Shown here: in pieces, positions 17,335 to 25,814 of the stretch
How the letters are laid out: each line of letters begins with the position of its first letter
How positions within the stretch are numbered: the stretch's first letter is position 1
Source: Turicibacter sanguinis
GTDB lineage: Bacteria; Bacillota_I; Bacilli_A; MOL361; Turicibacteraceae
Length of the DNA: 64,000 bases
Reading direction: 5' to 3'
NCBI RefSeq assembly: GCF_013046825.1
Contig: NZ_CP053187.1
Coordinates: 2,390,001 to 2,454,000 of the forward strand
Made by a program: the position numbers and the translations under genes
The notes under the pieces: model-generated
Seen by the model: the letters and a program-made list of their open reading frames with translations, nothing else
What the model was told of the DNA's origin: nothing
Database searches by the model: none

Positions 17335-17372
17335 AGCAGAGATGAAAAATACAGGATAGAAATGGATACTAT

Positions 17373-17401
17373 TTGCACAAGTGCATAAACTATAGTATTA
17401 T
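17373..17401 (+). promoter_or_regulatory. Sigma-A promoter of the Asp23-family gene
   Basis: TTGCAC (17373-17378), a 17-base spacer and TATTAT (17396-17401) lie 33 bases before the start codon. Confidence 0.6.
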
Positions 17402-17434
17402 ATTAGTAACGCGTTGTAGTGGAGGAGGATGTTT

Positions 17435-17806
17435 ATGGCGGTTTCGAAATACTATCGAATCGATGAACCAAATCAAGAAATTGGAAGTATTGAAATCCAT
17501 TCACAAGTTTTTGAAGTGATTGCACATAATGCAACAGCAGAAATTGAAGGTGTTTCAAAAATGTTTGAAAGTATCTCACAATCCATCGCAGATACTTTTA
17601 ATAGTAAAAAACATCGTAATGGTGTTGAAGTAGAATTTGATGAATCAGGGTTAACGATTGATGTTTATGTGAGTATTAAAGCCGGATATACCATTAATGA
17701 GGTGGCTGAAAAAATTCAGAAAAATATTCATCAAATGATTTATCATATGACATCAGTTAAAACACATGAAATTTATGTTCATGTCGTATCGATTGATTTT
17801 GACTAG
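17435..17806 (+). CDS. yqhY: Asp23/Gls24 family protein (YqhY-like)
   Basis: This 123-residue protein has the Asp23 (DUF322) domain: GSIEIHSQVFEVIAHNATAEIEGV at the front and VSIKAGYTINEVAEKIQKNI with the C-terminal VKTHEIYVHVVSIDF. In Bacillus, YqhY lies beside accBC and nusB and is linked to acetyl-CoA carboxylase and membrane lipid control. Here the nusB neighbour is kept but accBC is not in the window. ATG 17435 follows GGAGGAGG; the ATG six bases earlier overlaps that RBS. A terminator separates it from nusB. Confidence 0.9.
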   Translation: MAVSKYYRIDEPNQEIGSIEIHSQVFEVIAHNATAEIEGVSKMFESISQSIADTFNSKKHRNGVEVEFDESGLTIDVYVSIKAGYTINEVAEKIQKNIHQMIYHMTSVKTHEIYVHVVSIDFD

Positions 17807-17807
17807 T

Positions 17808-17844
17808 AAAATAAACCACTTTTGGTGGTTTATTTTATTTTTTT
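17808..17844 (+). terminator. Rho-independent terminator
   Basis: AAAATAAACCAC (17808-17819) pairs with GTGGTTTATTTT (17825-17836), followed by T-rich sequence. Confidence 0.88.
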
Positions 17845-17851
17845 CTACGTT

Positions 17852-17880
17852 TTGTTCATAAATGTGATAAGATATATAGT
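17852..17880 (+). promoter_or_regulatory. Sigma-A promoter of nusB-xse-ispA
   Basis: TTGTTC (17852-17857), a 17-base spacer and TATAGT (17875-17880), directly after the previous terminator. Confidence 0.6.
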
Positions 17881-17951
17881 TGAAATTGTAGAAAATAGTA
17901 TACAATATAAAAGTAGCAACTTAGAAGATTTGAATAGAAAGAGGGATTTTT

Positions 17952-18431
17952 GTGATTCGTCATGTTATACGTCAATTTGCAGTACAAACATTATATCAAA
18001 TGGAAGTGGGGCAACTGACACGTGAAGAAGCCATTGAAAATATTGAATTAATGGTGGAAAGCTTAAAAGAAGAGGCGATTGAATTAATGGCCGAAGAAGT
18101 GACACCTCATCAAGCATTACAAATGGAACAAACTTTTAAATTAGATGAATTCTATTTTGAGTTAGTTAACGGGGTATTAACACATAAAGAGCAGTTAGAT
18201 CAAATCATTAATGATAACCTTCGTGGATGGAGTCTATCACGTTTAAATAAAGTAGATAAAGCTATTTTACGTCTTGCGACATATGAAATGAAATATTGTC
18301 AAGACACAGCAAAGAAAATTGTTATTGATGAGGCGTTAGAGTTAACGAAAGAATTCTCAGATACAGGAGATGGAAAAGCACGTAGCTTTAACAATAAAGT
18401 TTTAGATCAAATTAGTAAACATATTGCATAG
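17952..18431 (+). CDS. nusB: Transcription antitermination factor NusB
   Basis: This 159-residue all-helical protein is slightly longer than usual NusB (about 130-150), owing to an insert of acidic residues near 30-55. The N-terminal RQFAVQTLYQMEVG and the C-terminal ILRLATYEMKYC, VIDEALELTKEFSDTGDGKARSF are typical. It binds boxA RNA with S10 (NusE) in rRNA antitermination. The start is GTG 17952 after GAGGG. It begins a tight run with xseA, xseB and ispA. In Bacillus folD lies between nusB and xseA; here it is absent. Confidence 0.95.
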   Translation: MIRHVIRQFAVQTLYQMEVGQLTREEAIENIELMVESLKEEAIELMAEEVTPHQALQMEQTFKLDEFYFELVNGVLTHKEQLDQIINDNLRGWSLSRLNKVDKAILRLATYEMKYCQDTAKKIVIDEALELTKEFSDTGDGKARSFNNKVLDQISKHIA

Positions 18432-18443
18432 GGTGTGAGTCAA

Positions 18444-19787
18444 TTGGAGCAAAAGCAACCATTAACCGTCAAAGCATTAACCAAATATATTAAATTAAAA
18501 TTTGACTATGATAAAAATTTACAACACTTATTATTAAAGGGTGAAATTTCAAATTTTAAACGTCATTCCAGAGGGCATTTTTATTTCACGCTCAAAGATG
18601 ATGAAGCTCAAATTAATGCGGTGATGTTTGCCAGTGCCGCTTCGCAAGTTTCATTTATGCCAAAAGAAGGGATGCAAGTCGTTGTAAAAGGACATATTGC
18701 TGTTTATGAGGCTGGCGGATCGTATTCTTTGTATGTAAAAGAAATGACGGAAGATGGGATTGGAAATTTATATGTTGCCTTTACTCAAATGAAAGAACGT
18801 TTAGGTGCGGAAGGATTGTTTGATGCGAGATTTAAACAGCCCATCCCCCCTTTTCCTCATGCGATAGGTGTCATTACCTCTCCAACAGGGGCGGCGATTC
18901 GAGATGTATTATCGACCATTAAAAGGCGTTTTCCCCTTGTGAAGGTGTATGTTTATCCGGCTCTGGTGCAAGGAGAACAAGCAGCACCTTCAATCGTTAA
19001 ATGTATTCAACAAGCAAATGAACTCAAACAAGTAGATACTTTAATTGTGGGGCGCGGTGGTGGATCAATTGAAGACCTGTGGGCTTTTAATGAAGAAATT
19101 GTGGCCAGAGCCATTTTTGAATCAAAAATTCCAATTATCTCTGCCGTGGGTCATGAAACGGACTTTACGATTGCTGATTTCGTCGCAGATCATCGTGCCC
19201 CAACACCGACAGGAGCAGCAGAAATAGCTGTTCCGAATGTCGTAGATGTTTTAAAACACTTGAATCAACTAAATGTGAGGTTAAATCACAATTTTAATGT
19301 TCAATTCGAACAAAAAAAGCAATGGCTTTCACAGCTATCGAATCATTATATTATGAAAAATCCTCATGCTTTATTTGAGCAACGTTTAGTTTATGTCAGT
19401 CAGTTAAATGATAAACTACAGTACCAATTACAACAACAACTGAGAAAACGTCAACAAATTTTAATGATGCATTCTAATCGATTGATTCAACACAATCCAA
19501 AGCAACGAGTGATGAATTATCAACACCAACTCGAATACTTGTCTAAAGCTTTACAAAGTGGAATGAATCAAGAGTTAGCAAATCAAAAACAACACTATGG
19601 ATTACTTTTAACGAAACTCGACATGCTTAATCCCATGTCTATTTTGAAAAAAGGATACACGGTGACAACGAATGAAAAAAACGAAATGGTGACGAGTGTT
19701 TCACAAGTAAGTGTGGGACAAAAAGTAACCGTTGCCTTTGATGATGGATCATTTGTTGCAGAGGTTGATGAAATAAAATCGATGTGA
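18444..19787 (+). CDS. xseA: Exodeoxyribonuclease VII large subunit
   Basis: This 447-residue nuclease subunit has an N-terminal OB fold (LKGEISNFKRHSRGHFYFTLKD). The catalytic region follows with GVITSPTGAAIRD, VGRGGGSIEDLWAFNEE and SAVGHETDFTIAD, and the C-terminal half is a coiled coil. With XseB it degrades single-stranded DNA to oligonucleotides. The start is probably TTG 18444, eight bases after GGGTG; GTG at 18435 would be too close to any RBS. It is 12 bases after nusB and 14 before xseB. Confidence 0.95.
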   Translation: MEQKQPLTVKALTKYIKLKFDYDKNLQHLLLKGEISNFKRHSRGHFYFTLKDDEAQINAVMFASAASQVSFMPKEGMQVVVKGHIAVYEAGGSYSLYVKEMTEDGIGNLYVAFTQMKERLGAEGLFDARFKQPIPPFPHAIGVITSPTGAAIRDVLSTIKRRFPLVKVYVYPALVQGEQAAPSIVKCIQQANELKQVDTLIVGRGGGSIEDLWAFNEEIVARAIFESKIPIISAVGHETDFTIADFVADHRAPTPTGAAEIAVPNVVDVLKHLNQLNVRLNHNFNVQFEQKKQWLSQLSNHYIMKNPHALFEQRLVYVSQLNDKLQYQLQQQLRKRQQILMMHSNRLIQHNPKQRVMNYQHQLEYLSKALQSGMNQELANQKQHYGLLLTKLDMLNPMSILKKGYTVTTNEKNEMVTSVSQVSVGQKVTVAFDDGSFVAEVDEIKSM

Positions 19788-19801
19788 AAGGGTGAATCTT
19801 A

Positions 19802-20029
19802 GTGAGTGAACCAAAAATGAATTTTGATGAAGCATTAAGTCAATTAGAACAAGTGGTTCGTCAGCTAGAAGCTGGAAATTTACCACTTGAGCGTTCAATC
19901 GAGCTGTATAAGCAAGGAATGTCTTTATCTAATGAATGCCACCAAAAGCTTCAAAAAATTGAAGCAGAAGTTGCAAAATTAGTTGATTCATCAGGAAATG
20001 TCACGGATTTCGAGATTCCGGGGGAATAG
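19802..20029 (+). CDS. xseB: Exodeoxyribonuclease VII small subunit
   Basis: This 75-residue helical protein has the family pattern NFDEALSQLEQVVRQLEAGNLPLE and SIELYKQGMSLSNECHQKL. Several copies bind each XseA to form active exonuclease VII. The start is GTG 19802 after GGGTGAA. The ispA start is three bases after its stop, so translation is coupled. Confidence 0.96.
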   Translation: MSEPKMNFDEALSQLEQVVRQLEAGNLPLERSIELYKQGMSLSNECHQKLQKIEAEVAKLVDSSGNVTDFEIPGE

Positions 20030-20032
20030 TTC

Positions 20033-20908
20033 ATGTTATCAACTTATATTGAAACGAATAAAAAACCATTTGAAAAGGTCATGTTTGACTTAATTGAATC
20101 AGAACCTATCCCATCAGAATTAAAAGAATCGATGCTTTACTCGTTAAAAGTAGGAGGGAAGCGATTAAGACCTATTCTGTTATTTGCTGTGTTAGAATCT
20201 TTTAACCTCGCACCACAAAAAGGATATCACGTCGCAGCAGCACTTGAAATGATTCATACTTATTCCTTAATTCATGATGATTTACCTGCAATGGATGATG
20301 ATGCATTGCGTCGTGGGAAACCAACCAATCACATTGTTTTTGGTGAAGCAACAGCTATTTTAGCAGGTGATAGTCTATTGACACATGCCTTTAAAGTCAT
20401 TGCAGAAGACGAACGATTGACGACAAATCAACGATTATCGTTGATTCAAGCATTATCGTTAGCCTCTGGACCTATGGGAATGGTAGCAGGTCAAGTTCTT
20501 GATATGGAAGCTGAAGTTAAAGCAGTGTCTTTAGAACAACTCAAACAGATTCATGTGAATAAGACGGGGCGATTAATCGAATTTGCGATTGTAGCAGGAG
20601 CGATTATTGCGCAGGCTGATGATGAAGTCATTAACCAGTTGAAACAATTTGCGTATCATCTTGGACTTGCCTTTCAAATTAAAGATGATATTTTAGATGT
20701 TGAAGGTAGTACAGCTGTGTTAGGAAAAAACGTAGGAAGTGATTTAGTAAATGGAAAGAGCACTTATGTGTCATTAACGTCTTTAACAGAGGCAAAAAAC
20801 ATGTTAGAAGAAGAAATTAAGTGTGCTAAAGTAATCTTACATAACCTTCCAGTTTCAACAGCTGTCTTAGAAGCTATTACCGATTACATTAAAGACCGTC
20901 AAGCTTAA
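20033..20908 (+). CDS. ispA: Farnesyl diphosphate synthase (polyprenyl synthetase)
   Basis: This 291-residue enzyme condenses isopentenyl diphosphate with dimethylallyl and geranyl diphosphate to farnesyl diphosphate in the cytoplasm. The first aspartate-rich motif is DDLPAMDDD with a downstream RRG, and the second is DDILD, both binding Mg-diphosphate. GGKRLRP near residue 45 binds IPP. Two residues before the first motif (Y-S-L-I-H) fit a short-chain (C15) product. It is the last gene of the nusB operon; a terminator and then dxs follow, giving two linked isoprenoid steps. Confidence 0.95.
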   Translation: MLSTYIETNKKPFEKVMFDLIESEPIPSELKESMLYSLKVGGKRLRPILLFAVLESFNLAPQKGYHVAAALEMIHTYSLIHDDLPAMDDDALRRGKPTNHIVFGEATAILAGDSLLTHAFKVIAEDERLTTNQRLSLIQALSLASGPMGMVAGQVLDMEAEVKAVSLEQLKQIHVNKTGRLIEFAIVAGAIIAQADDEVINQLKQFAYHLGLAFQIKDDILDVEGSTAVLGKNVGSDLVNGKSTYVSLTSLTEAKNMLEEEIKCAKVILHNLPVSTAVLEAITDYIKDRQA

Positions 20909-20917
20909 TAAAAATGG

Positions 20918-20946
20918 GGGCGATTAGACTTAATCGTCCTTTTTTT
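20918..20946 (+). terminator. Rho-independent terminator
   Basis: GGGCGATTA (20918-20926) pairs with TAATCGTCC (20931-20939), with one G-T pair, followed by seven T. Confidence 0.85.
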
Positions 20947-21099
20947 GACGATTTATCTTCATTTATAATGAATAATGGATGGCTACTGGTGGGAAAAAAA
21001 GTCGAAGTGTGGTATGATGATAGAATAAAAATCAAATATGGTTATATTTGAGAAGAAAAGATTAATAATAAAGGTGAAAATGAGGTTGGAGTGATAGAG

Positions 21100-22968
21100 A
21101 TGTATAACATCAAGGAGATACAAGATCCTACGTTTATAAAACAATTATCGAATCGACAATTGAAAATTCTTTGTAAGGATCTTCGTACGTTCTTAATCGA
21201 TTCGTTATCTAAAACAGGTGGACATCTGTCATCAAATCTCGGGGTGGTTGAATTAACCGTTGCTTTGCATAAGGTATTTAACTCACCAGAAGATAAATTT
21301 ATTTGGGATGTAGGACATCAAAGCTATATCCATAAAATCTTAACAGGAAGAGCAAAGGATTTTCCAACATTAAGACAGTATAAAGGGCTGTCAGGCTTTC
21401 CAAAGCGAAAAGAGTCAAGCCATGATTGCTGGGAAACTGGTCATGCCTCTACCTCTATTTCAGCTGCAGTTGGAATGGCTTACGCCAGAGATTTAAATGA
21501 AGATGATTATCATGTCATTGCTATTATCGGTGACGGCTCATTAACAGGAGGAATGGCATATGAAGCTTTAAATCATATTGGACATACGAATAAGCGTTTA
21601 ATCGTCATTTTAAATGACAATGAGATGGCAATTTCACCGAATGTCGGAGCCTTACATAATATTTTAGGAACGATTCGAACAACAGATTCATATTTAAATA
21701 CAAAACGTCAAGTCAAAGCTGTTTTGAAGGGAAATCAGGTGTTAAATGGTGTGATTCACCGTACAAAGGGAAGTGTTAAGCGATTACTTATTGGAAATAC
21801 ACCTTTTGATGCGTTAGGATTTAAATATTTTGGACCCGTTGATGGACATAATCTGAATGACCTGATAAAGAATTTGAATTTTGCTAAAAAAGCGGATAAA
21901 CCGGTCCTCATTCATGTGAAAACTACAAAAGGAAAAGGATTCTCGTTTGCCGAACAAGATAAGCTAGGAACATGGCACGGCGTTGGAAAATTTAATAAAC
22001 GAACGGGAAATGTTGCGGGAGATAAAAAAGAAAATCAAATTTCTTGGAGTAAATTGATTAGTAATGGGTTAATGGAGCTAACAGCGCACGATAAACGTTG
22101 TGCAGTGATTACACCCGCCATGATTAATGGGTCGGCATTAAATGAATATGCCAAGCGTTATCCCGATCGTTTAATCGATGTGGGGATCGCAGAAGAGCAT
22201 GCTGTTACGATGGCAGGTGGAATGGCGACTCAGGGAATGAAACCATTTGTTTCAATCTATTCGACGTTTTTAAAACGTTCATATGATCAAATTCATCACG
22301 ATATTGCGAGACAAAATTTGGATGTTGTCTTTGGGATTGATCGAGCAGGGATTGTTGGAGCAGATGGCGAGACCCATCAGGGGCTTTATGATATTGCAAT
22401 GCTTCGTCCAGTGCCTAATATGACACTGATGATGCCTCGTAATGGGGAAGAAGCATACAATCTTCTTTATACCGCTTATCAAACGCCAGGACCATTTGCA
22501 ATGCGTTATCCACGTGGTGATGTTTGGCAAGTTGATCCTCATTATCATGAGTGGAAAATGATTGAAATTGGATCTTGGGAGTGGTTAGCAACCGCTCAGG
22601 ATGCAGTCATTGTTTCAATGGGGCCGGTTTTAAGTGAATTAGCTGAATTAGTTGAGGAACTAAAGTTAGAAGGCCTTCACATTGGATTGGTTAATGCAAG
22701 ATTTATTAAACCGTTGGATTATAAAATGCTTGATGAAATAGCCGCCTTACAGGTTCCGATCATTGTTTATGAAGAATCAACGTTAATAGCAGGACTCGGA
22801 TCAGCCATTTTAGAGTATTACAATGAGACAAACCAAAGGGTTGAGATCAACCGATTAGGAATTCCGGATATTTATGTTCAACACGGTCGTGTCTCAGAAA
22901 TTTTAGAAGAACTTCATTTAACAATCGAAGATGTTAAATTAGAAGTGATGCGTAGCTTAAAGAAATAG
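21100..22968 (+). CDS. dxs: 1-deoxy-D-xylulose-5-phosphate synthase
   Basis: This 622-residue thiamine-diphosphate enzyme makes DXP from pyruvate and glyceraldehyde 3-phosphate, the first step of the MEP isoprenoid pathway. The TPP-binding motif is GDGSLTGGMAYEALNHIG with NDNEM. The KGKG segment and the pyrimidine-domain EEHAVTMAGG (catalytic Glu) are clear, with the C-terminal transketolase domain. ATG 21100 is chosen since GGAG ends at 21091, eight bases upstream; the GTG at 21091 overlaps it. tlyA follows 14 bases after its stop. Confidence 0.96.
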   Translation: MYNIKEIQDPTFIKQLSNRQLKILCKDLRTFLIDSLSKTGGHLSSNLGVVELTVALHKVFNSPEDKFIWDVGHQSYIHKILTGRAKDFPTLRQYKGLSGFPKRKESSHDCWETGHASTSISAAVGMAYARDLNEDDYHVIAIIGDGSLTGGMAYEALNHIGHTNKRLIVILNDNEMAISPNVGALHNILGTIRTTDSYLNTKRQVKAVLKGNQVLNGVIHRTKGSVKRLLIGNTPFDALGFKYFGPVDGHNLNDLIKNLNFAKKADKPVLIHVKTTKGKGFSFAEQDKLGTWHGVGKFNKRTGNVAGDKKENQISWSKLISNGLMELTAHDKRCAVITPAMINGSALNEYAKRYPDRLIDVGIAEEHAVTMAGGMATQGMKPFVSIYSTFLKRSYDQIHHDIARQNLDVVFGIDRAGIVGADGETHQGLYDIAMLRPVPNMTLMMPRNGEEAYNLLYTAYQTPGPFAMRYPRGDVWQVDPHYHEWKMIEIGSWEWLATAQDAVIVSMGPVLSELAELVEELKLEGLHIGLVNARFIKPLDYKMLDEIAALQVPIIVYEESTLIAGLGSAILEYYNETNQRVEINRLGIPDIYVQHGRVSEILEELHLTIEDVKLEVMRSLKK

Positions 22969-22982
22969 GTCGGTGTAAGTTA

Positions 22983-23789
22983 ATGAAAAAAGAACGAATT
23001 GATGTGTTATTGACACAACTTGGATATTTTAATTCACGTGAAACAGCTAAGCGTGCCATCATGGCAGGGCTTGTTTTAGTGGATCAACAACGAATTGATA
23101 AACCGGGAGAAAAGGTTCCAGTAGAATCAAATATTACTGTAAAAGGAAACGTTTGTCCTTATGTCAGTCGAGGTGGATTTAAGCTTGAAAAAGCCATTAA
23201 AGCCTTTAATTTAGATTTAAAAGATAAAATTATTATTGATATCGGATCCTCAACAGGAGGATTTACAGATTGTGCCCTTCAAAATGGTGCTAAACTCTCG
23301 TATGCCGTTGATGTGGGTTACAACCAATTAGACTGGAAAATTCGTCAAGATGAGCGAGTCATTTGTATGGAACGTACAAACTTCAGATATATGACACCGG
23401 AAAATCTAACGCATGGTGTTCCTGAATTTGCATGTATCGATGTTTCATTTATCTCATTAAAAATCATTTTCCCAGTTTTAAAACAATTATTAGCAAAAGA
23501 AGGGCAAGTGGCAGCGTTAATTAAGCCACAGTTTGAAGCAGGAAAAGATCAGGTAGGTAAAAAAGGAATTGTGCGTGATCCTAAAATACATATCAAAGTT
23601 ATTCAAGAAATTGTGGATTTCTTAACTGCTTTAGAATTAAGTGTATTAGGATTAACTTATTCACCGATTAAAGGTGGCGAAGGAAACATTGAGTTTTTAG
23701 TTCATGTTGGAAACAATGAACAGTTGACAACTTTAATTACTGAAAAAGAAATTATTAATGTGGTAACGGAAGCTCATAGTCAATTATAA
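22983..23789 (+). CDS. tlyA: TlyA-family rRNA 2'-O-methyltransferase
   Basis: This 268-residue protein has an N-terminal S4 RNA-binding domain (RIDVLLTQLGYFNSRETAKRAI) and an FtsJ-like methyltransferase domain with the SAM motif DIGSSTGGFTDCALQNGA. The family TlyA/YqxC methylates ribose in 16S and 23S rRNA; a few members were called hemolysins. It probably shares a transcript with dxs. In Bacillus ahrC (argR) comes next; here a terminator and recN follow, so the arginine regulator is missing from this locus. Confidence 0.93.
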   Translation: MKKERIDVLLTQLGYFNSRETAKRAIMAGLVLVDQQRIDKPGEKVPVESNITVKGNVCPYVSRGGFKLEKAIKAFNLDLKDKIIIDIGSSTGGFTDCALQNGAKLSYAVDVGYNQLDWKIRQDERVICMERTNFRYMTPENLTHGVPEFACIDVSFISLKIIFPVLKQLLAKEGQVAALIKPQFEAGKDQVGKKGIVRDPKIHIKVIQEIVDFLTALELSVLGLTYSPIKGGEGNIEFLVHVGNNEQLTTLITEKEIINVVTEAHSQL

Positions 23790-23807
23790 ACAAAAGAAGC
23801 GAAAAGA

Positions 23808-23840
23808 GGGGAGATGCATATCTCTCCTTTTATTATTTTT
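23808..23840 (+). terminator. Rho-independent terminator
   Basis: GGGGAGAT (23808-23815) pairs with ATCTCTCC (23820-23827) around GCAT, followed by T-rich sequence. It ends the dxs-tlyA transcript. Confidence 0.7.
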
Positions 23841-23873
23841 GAAACAAATGTTTGTTTTTTTAAAAAACGAGAG

Positions 23874-23902
23874 TTGAACAAATGTTCTATTTTTGATATA
23901 AT
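23874..23902 (+). promoter_or_regulatory. recN promoter overlapping a perfect LexA box
   Basis: TTGAAC (23874-23879), a 17-base spacer and TATAAT (23897-23902) form a strong promoter. GAACAAATGTTC (23876-23887) fits the Gram-positive LexA/DinR core GAAC-N4-GTTC exactly and covers the -35. A weaker copy, GAAACAAATGTTTG, lies at 23841-23854. recN should be induced in the SOS response. Confidence 0.85.
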
Positions 23903-23996
23903 GTGAAACAAATGAAATGAATTTTGGTAAGAGATATAGCTTATCGTGACATAAGAATAAAATAAAGATAATTTGAACAATATAGTGGGTGATTAT

Positions 23997-25682
23997 ATGT
24001 TATCGCATTTATCAATTCAAAATATGGCCATCATTGAAGGGTTACAATTAGATTTAAATCAAAAAATGACGGTGTTAACCGGAGAAACGGGAGCCGGAAA
24101 ATCAATTATTATTGATGCTATTTCATTATTGATTGGAGATCGTGCCTCAACCGATTTAATTCGTTATCATGAAGAAATGGCAGTGGTTGAAGGCGTTTTT
24201 GAAATTGAGAACAATAAACCGTTAAAATCTTATCTAATCGCACATGATATTCCATTTGAGACGCAATTAATTGTTAAACGTACCATTAAACGTTCAGGTA
24301 ATGGCCAAATTCGAGTAAACGGAGAATTAATGACAGCCAATCAACTAAAAGAAATTGGTCAATATTTAGTGGATATTCATGTTCAACATGATACACATCG
24401 ATTATTTAATCAAGATTATAATTATCAATTAATTGATAACTTTGATACATCTGATCAAATAGAGAAGGCTAATAAAGCGTATCAAAAGGCTTTAAAGGGG
24501 TATAACGGAGCGAAGAAAAAGTATCTCGATTTTAAAAAAAATGCAGATGAAATTCAAAAGCGAATGGATTTAATTCTTTTTCAAAAAAGTGAAATCGAAA
24601 AAGTCAATCTGAAAAAGGGTGAATTAGAAGAGCTTGAAGATCGTCGCCATATCATTTTAAATTCGGATAAATTACATAAATCATATACTCAAATTTTATA
24701 TAATTTAAAAGGAGATGGCGGTGCCATTGAAAAATTATATGAGGCCTACAATCAAACTCAAATGCTTGCTAACATTGATGAAGAGTTAACACCTTCTGTT
24801 TCACAAATGGCGGATATTTATTATGGCTTAGAAGAGTTTTTAATGATGATTAATTCGAAGTTAGATGAATTAAATTATTATCCAGAAGAGCTTGACGAAA
24901 TTGAATCACGATTAAATGAACTGCAAATGTTAAAACGAAAGTATCGTATGGATATCGAAGAAATCATGACCTACCATGCTCAAATTGTGGAAGAGTTGGC
25001 CCAAGTTGAGGATTTTGATCACTATGAGAAAAACCTTCATGAGGAATTAAAAACTGCTCATCGGGACTTAATTGAAGCGGGAGAGGTATTGAATCAACAT
25101 CGTCAAGAAATTTCAGAGGTGATTAAGACTCAGCTGATTCAAGAATTAAATGATTTACAGTTATTTAATACTCAGTTTGATATTGCCTTTACACGCCATC
25201 AAACCGATGAAATAATTCAAGGATTTTATACGATCAATGGAATTTATGATATTCAATTCTTATTAAGTACAAATAAAGGAGAGCCAATGAAACCTTTAAA
25301 CAAGGTAGCATCAGGTGGAGAGTTATCTCGAATTATGTTAGCCTTAAAAACGATTTTGAATCGTGGTCAATTCATTTCAACCATTATTTTTGATGAAATC
25401 GATACAGGAGTTAGTGGTCAAGTTGCTTCAAGTATTGGGGCAAAAATGAAAGAGATTGCCAAACAAAAACAAGTTTTATGTATCACGCATTTACCACAAG
25501 TTGCTTCACTCGCAGATTATCATATTCATGTCTCTAAACATGAACGCAATGAACGCACCATTACGTCTGTTAAATATTTAACACTCGAAGAGAGAATGCA
25601 TGAGATTGCGAGAATGTTAAGTAGTGATAATATTACGGAATCGGCAATATTAAATGCGAAACAATTATTACAAAATCATTAA
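23997..25682 (+). CDS. recN: DNA repair protein RecN
   Basis: This 561-residue SMC-like ATPase has the usual RecN length (about 555-575). Walker A (TGETGAGKS) is near the N-terminus, a long antiparallel coiled coil with acidic middle follows, and the C-terminal part has the signature VASGGELSRIMLALK and Walker B TIIFDEIDTGVSG with the H-loop ITHLPQVA. It gathers broken DNA ends in double-strand break repair. ATG 23997 follows GGGTGAT; the upstream in-frame codons have no RBS. It is a single transcription unit under LexA-type control. Confidence 0.96.
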   Translation: MLSHLSIQNMAIIEGLQLDLNQKMTVLTGETGAGKSIIIDAISLLIGDRASTDLIRYHEEMAVVEGVFEIENNKPLKSYLIAHDIPFETQLIVKRTIKRSGNGQIRVNGELMTANQLKEIGQYLVDIHVQHDTHRLFNQDYNYQLIDNFDTSDQIEKANKAYQKALKGYNGAKKKYLDFKKNADEIQKRMDLILFQKSEIEKVNLKKGELEELEDRRHIILNSDKLHKSYTQILYNLKGDGGAIEKLYEAYNQTQMLANIDEELTPSVSQMADIYYGLEEFLMMINSKLDELNYYPEELDEIESRLNELQMLKRKYRMDIEEIMTYHAQIVEELAQVEDFDHYEKNLHEELKTAHRDLIEAGEVLNQHRQEISEVIKTQLIQELNDLQLFNTQFDIAFTRHQTDEIIQGFYTINGIYDIQFLLSTNKGEPMKPLNKVASGGELSRIMLALKTILNRGQFISTIIFDEIDTGVSGQVASSIGAKMKEIAKQKQVLCITHLPQVASLADYHIHVSKHERNERTITSVKYLTLEERMHEIARMLSSDNITESAILNAKQLLQNH

Positions 25683-25690
25683 TAAATATG

Positions 25691-25743
25691 AAGAATTCCT
25701 TTTTTTTGAGCGCTAGAGTAGAAAAATTGGAATTCTTTTTTTT
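25691..25743 (+). terminator. Terminator after recN
   Basis: AAGAATTCC (25691-25699) pairs with GGAATTCTT (25729-25737) across a 29-base loop, then T-run. The long loop makes it less certain than others here. Confidence 0.65.
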
Positions 25744-25785
25744 AGATATTTGAGATTGAAAGAGCCATAATAATTTTGTAGTTCG

Positions 25786-25792
25786 TGTCGAA
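25786..25792 (+). promoter_or_regulatory. Spo0A-box core upstream of spoIVB
   Basis: TGTCGAA (25786-25792) matches the 7-base 0A-box core, 22 bases before the spoIVB start. It is within a TTCG-TGT-CGAA palindrome. spoIVB is normally a forespore gene, so a role for Spo0A here is only a possibility. Confidence 0.3.
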
Positions 25793-25814
25793 TAAAGTTG
25801 AAAGGAGGCGCAAT

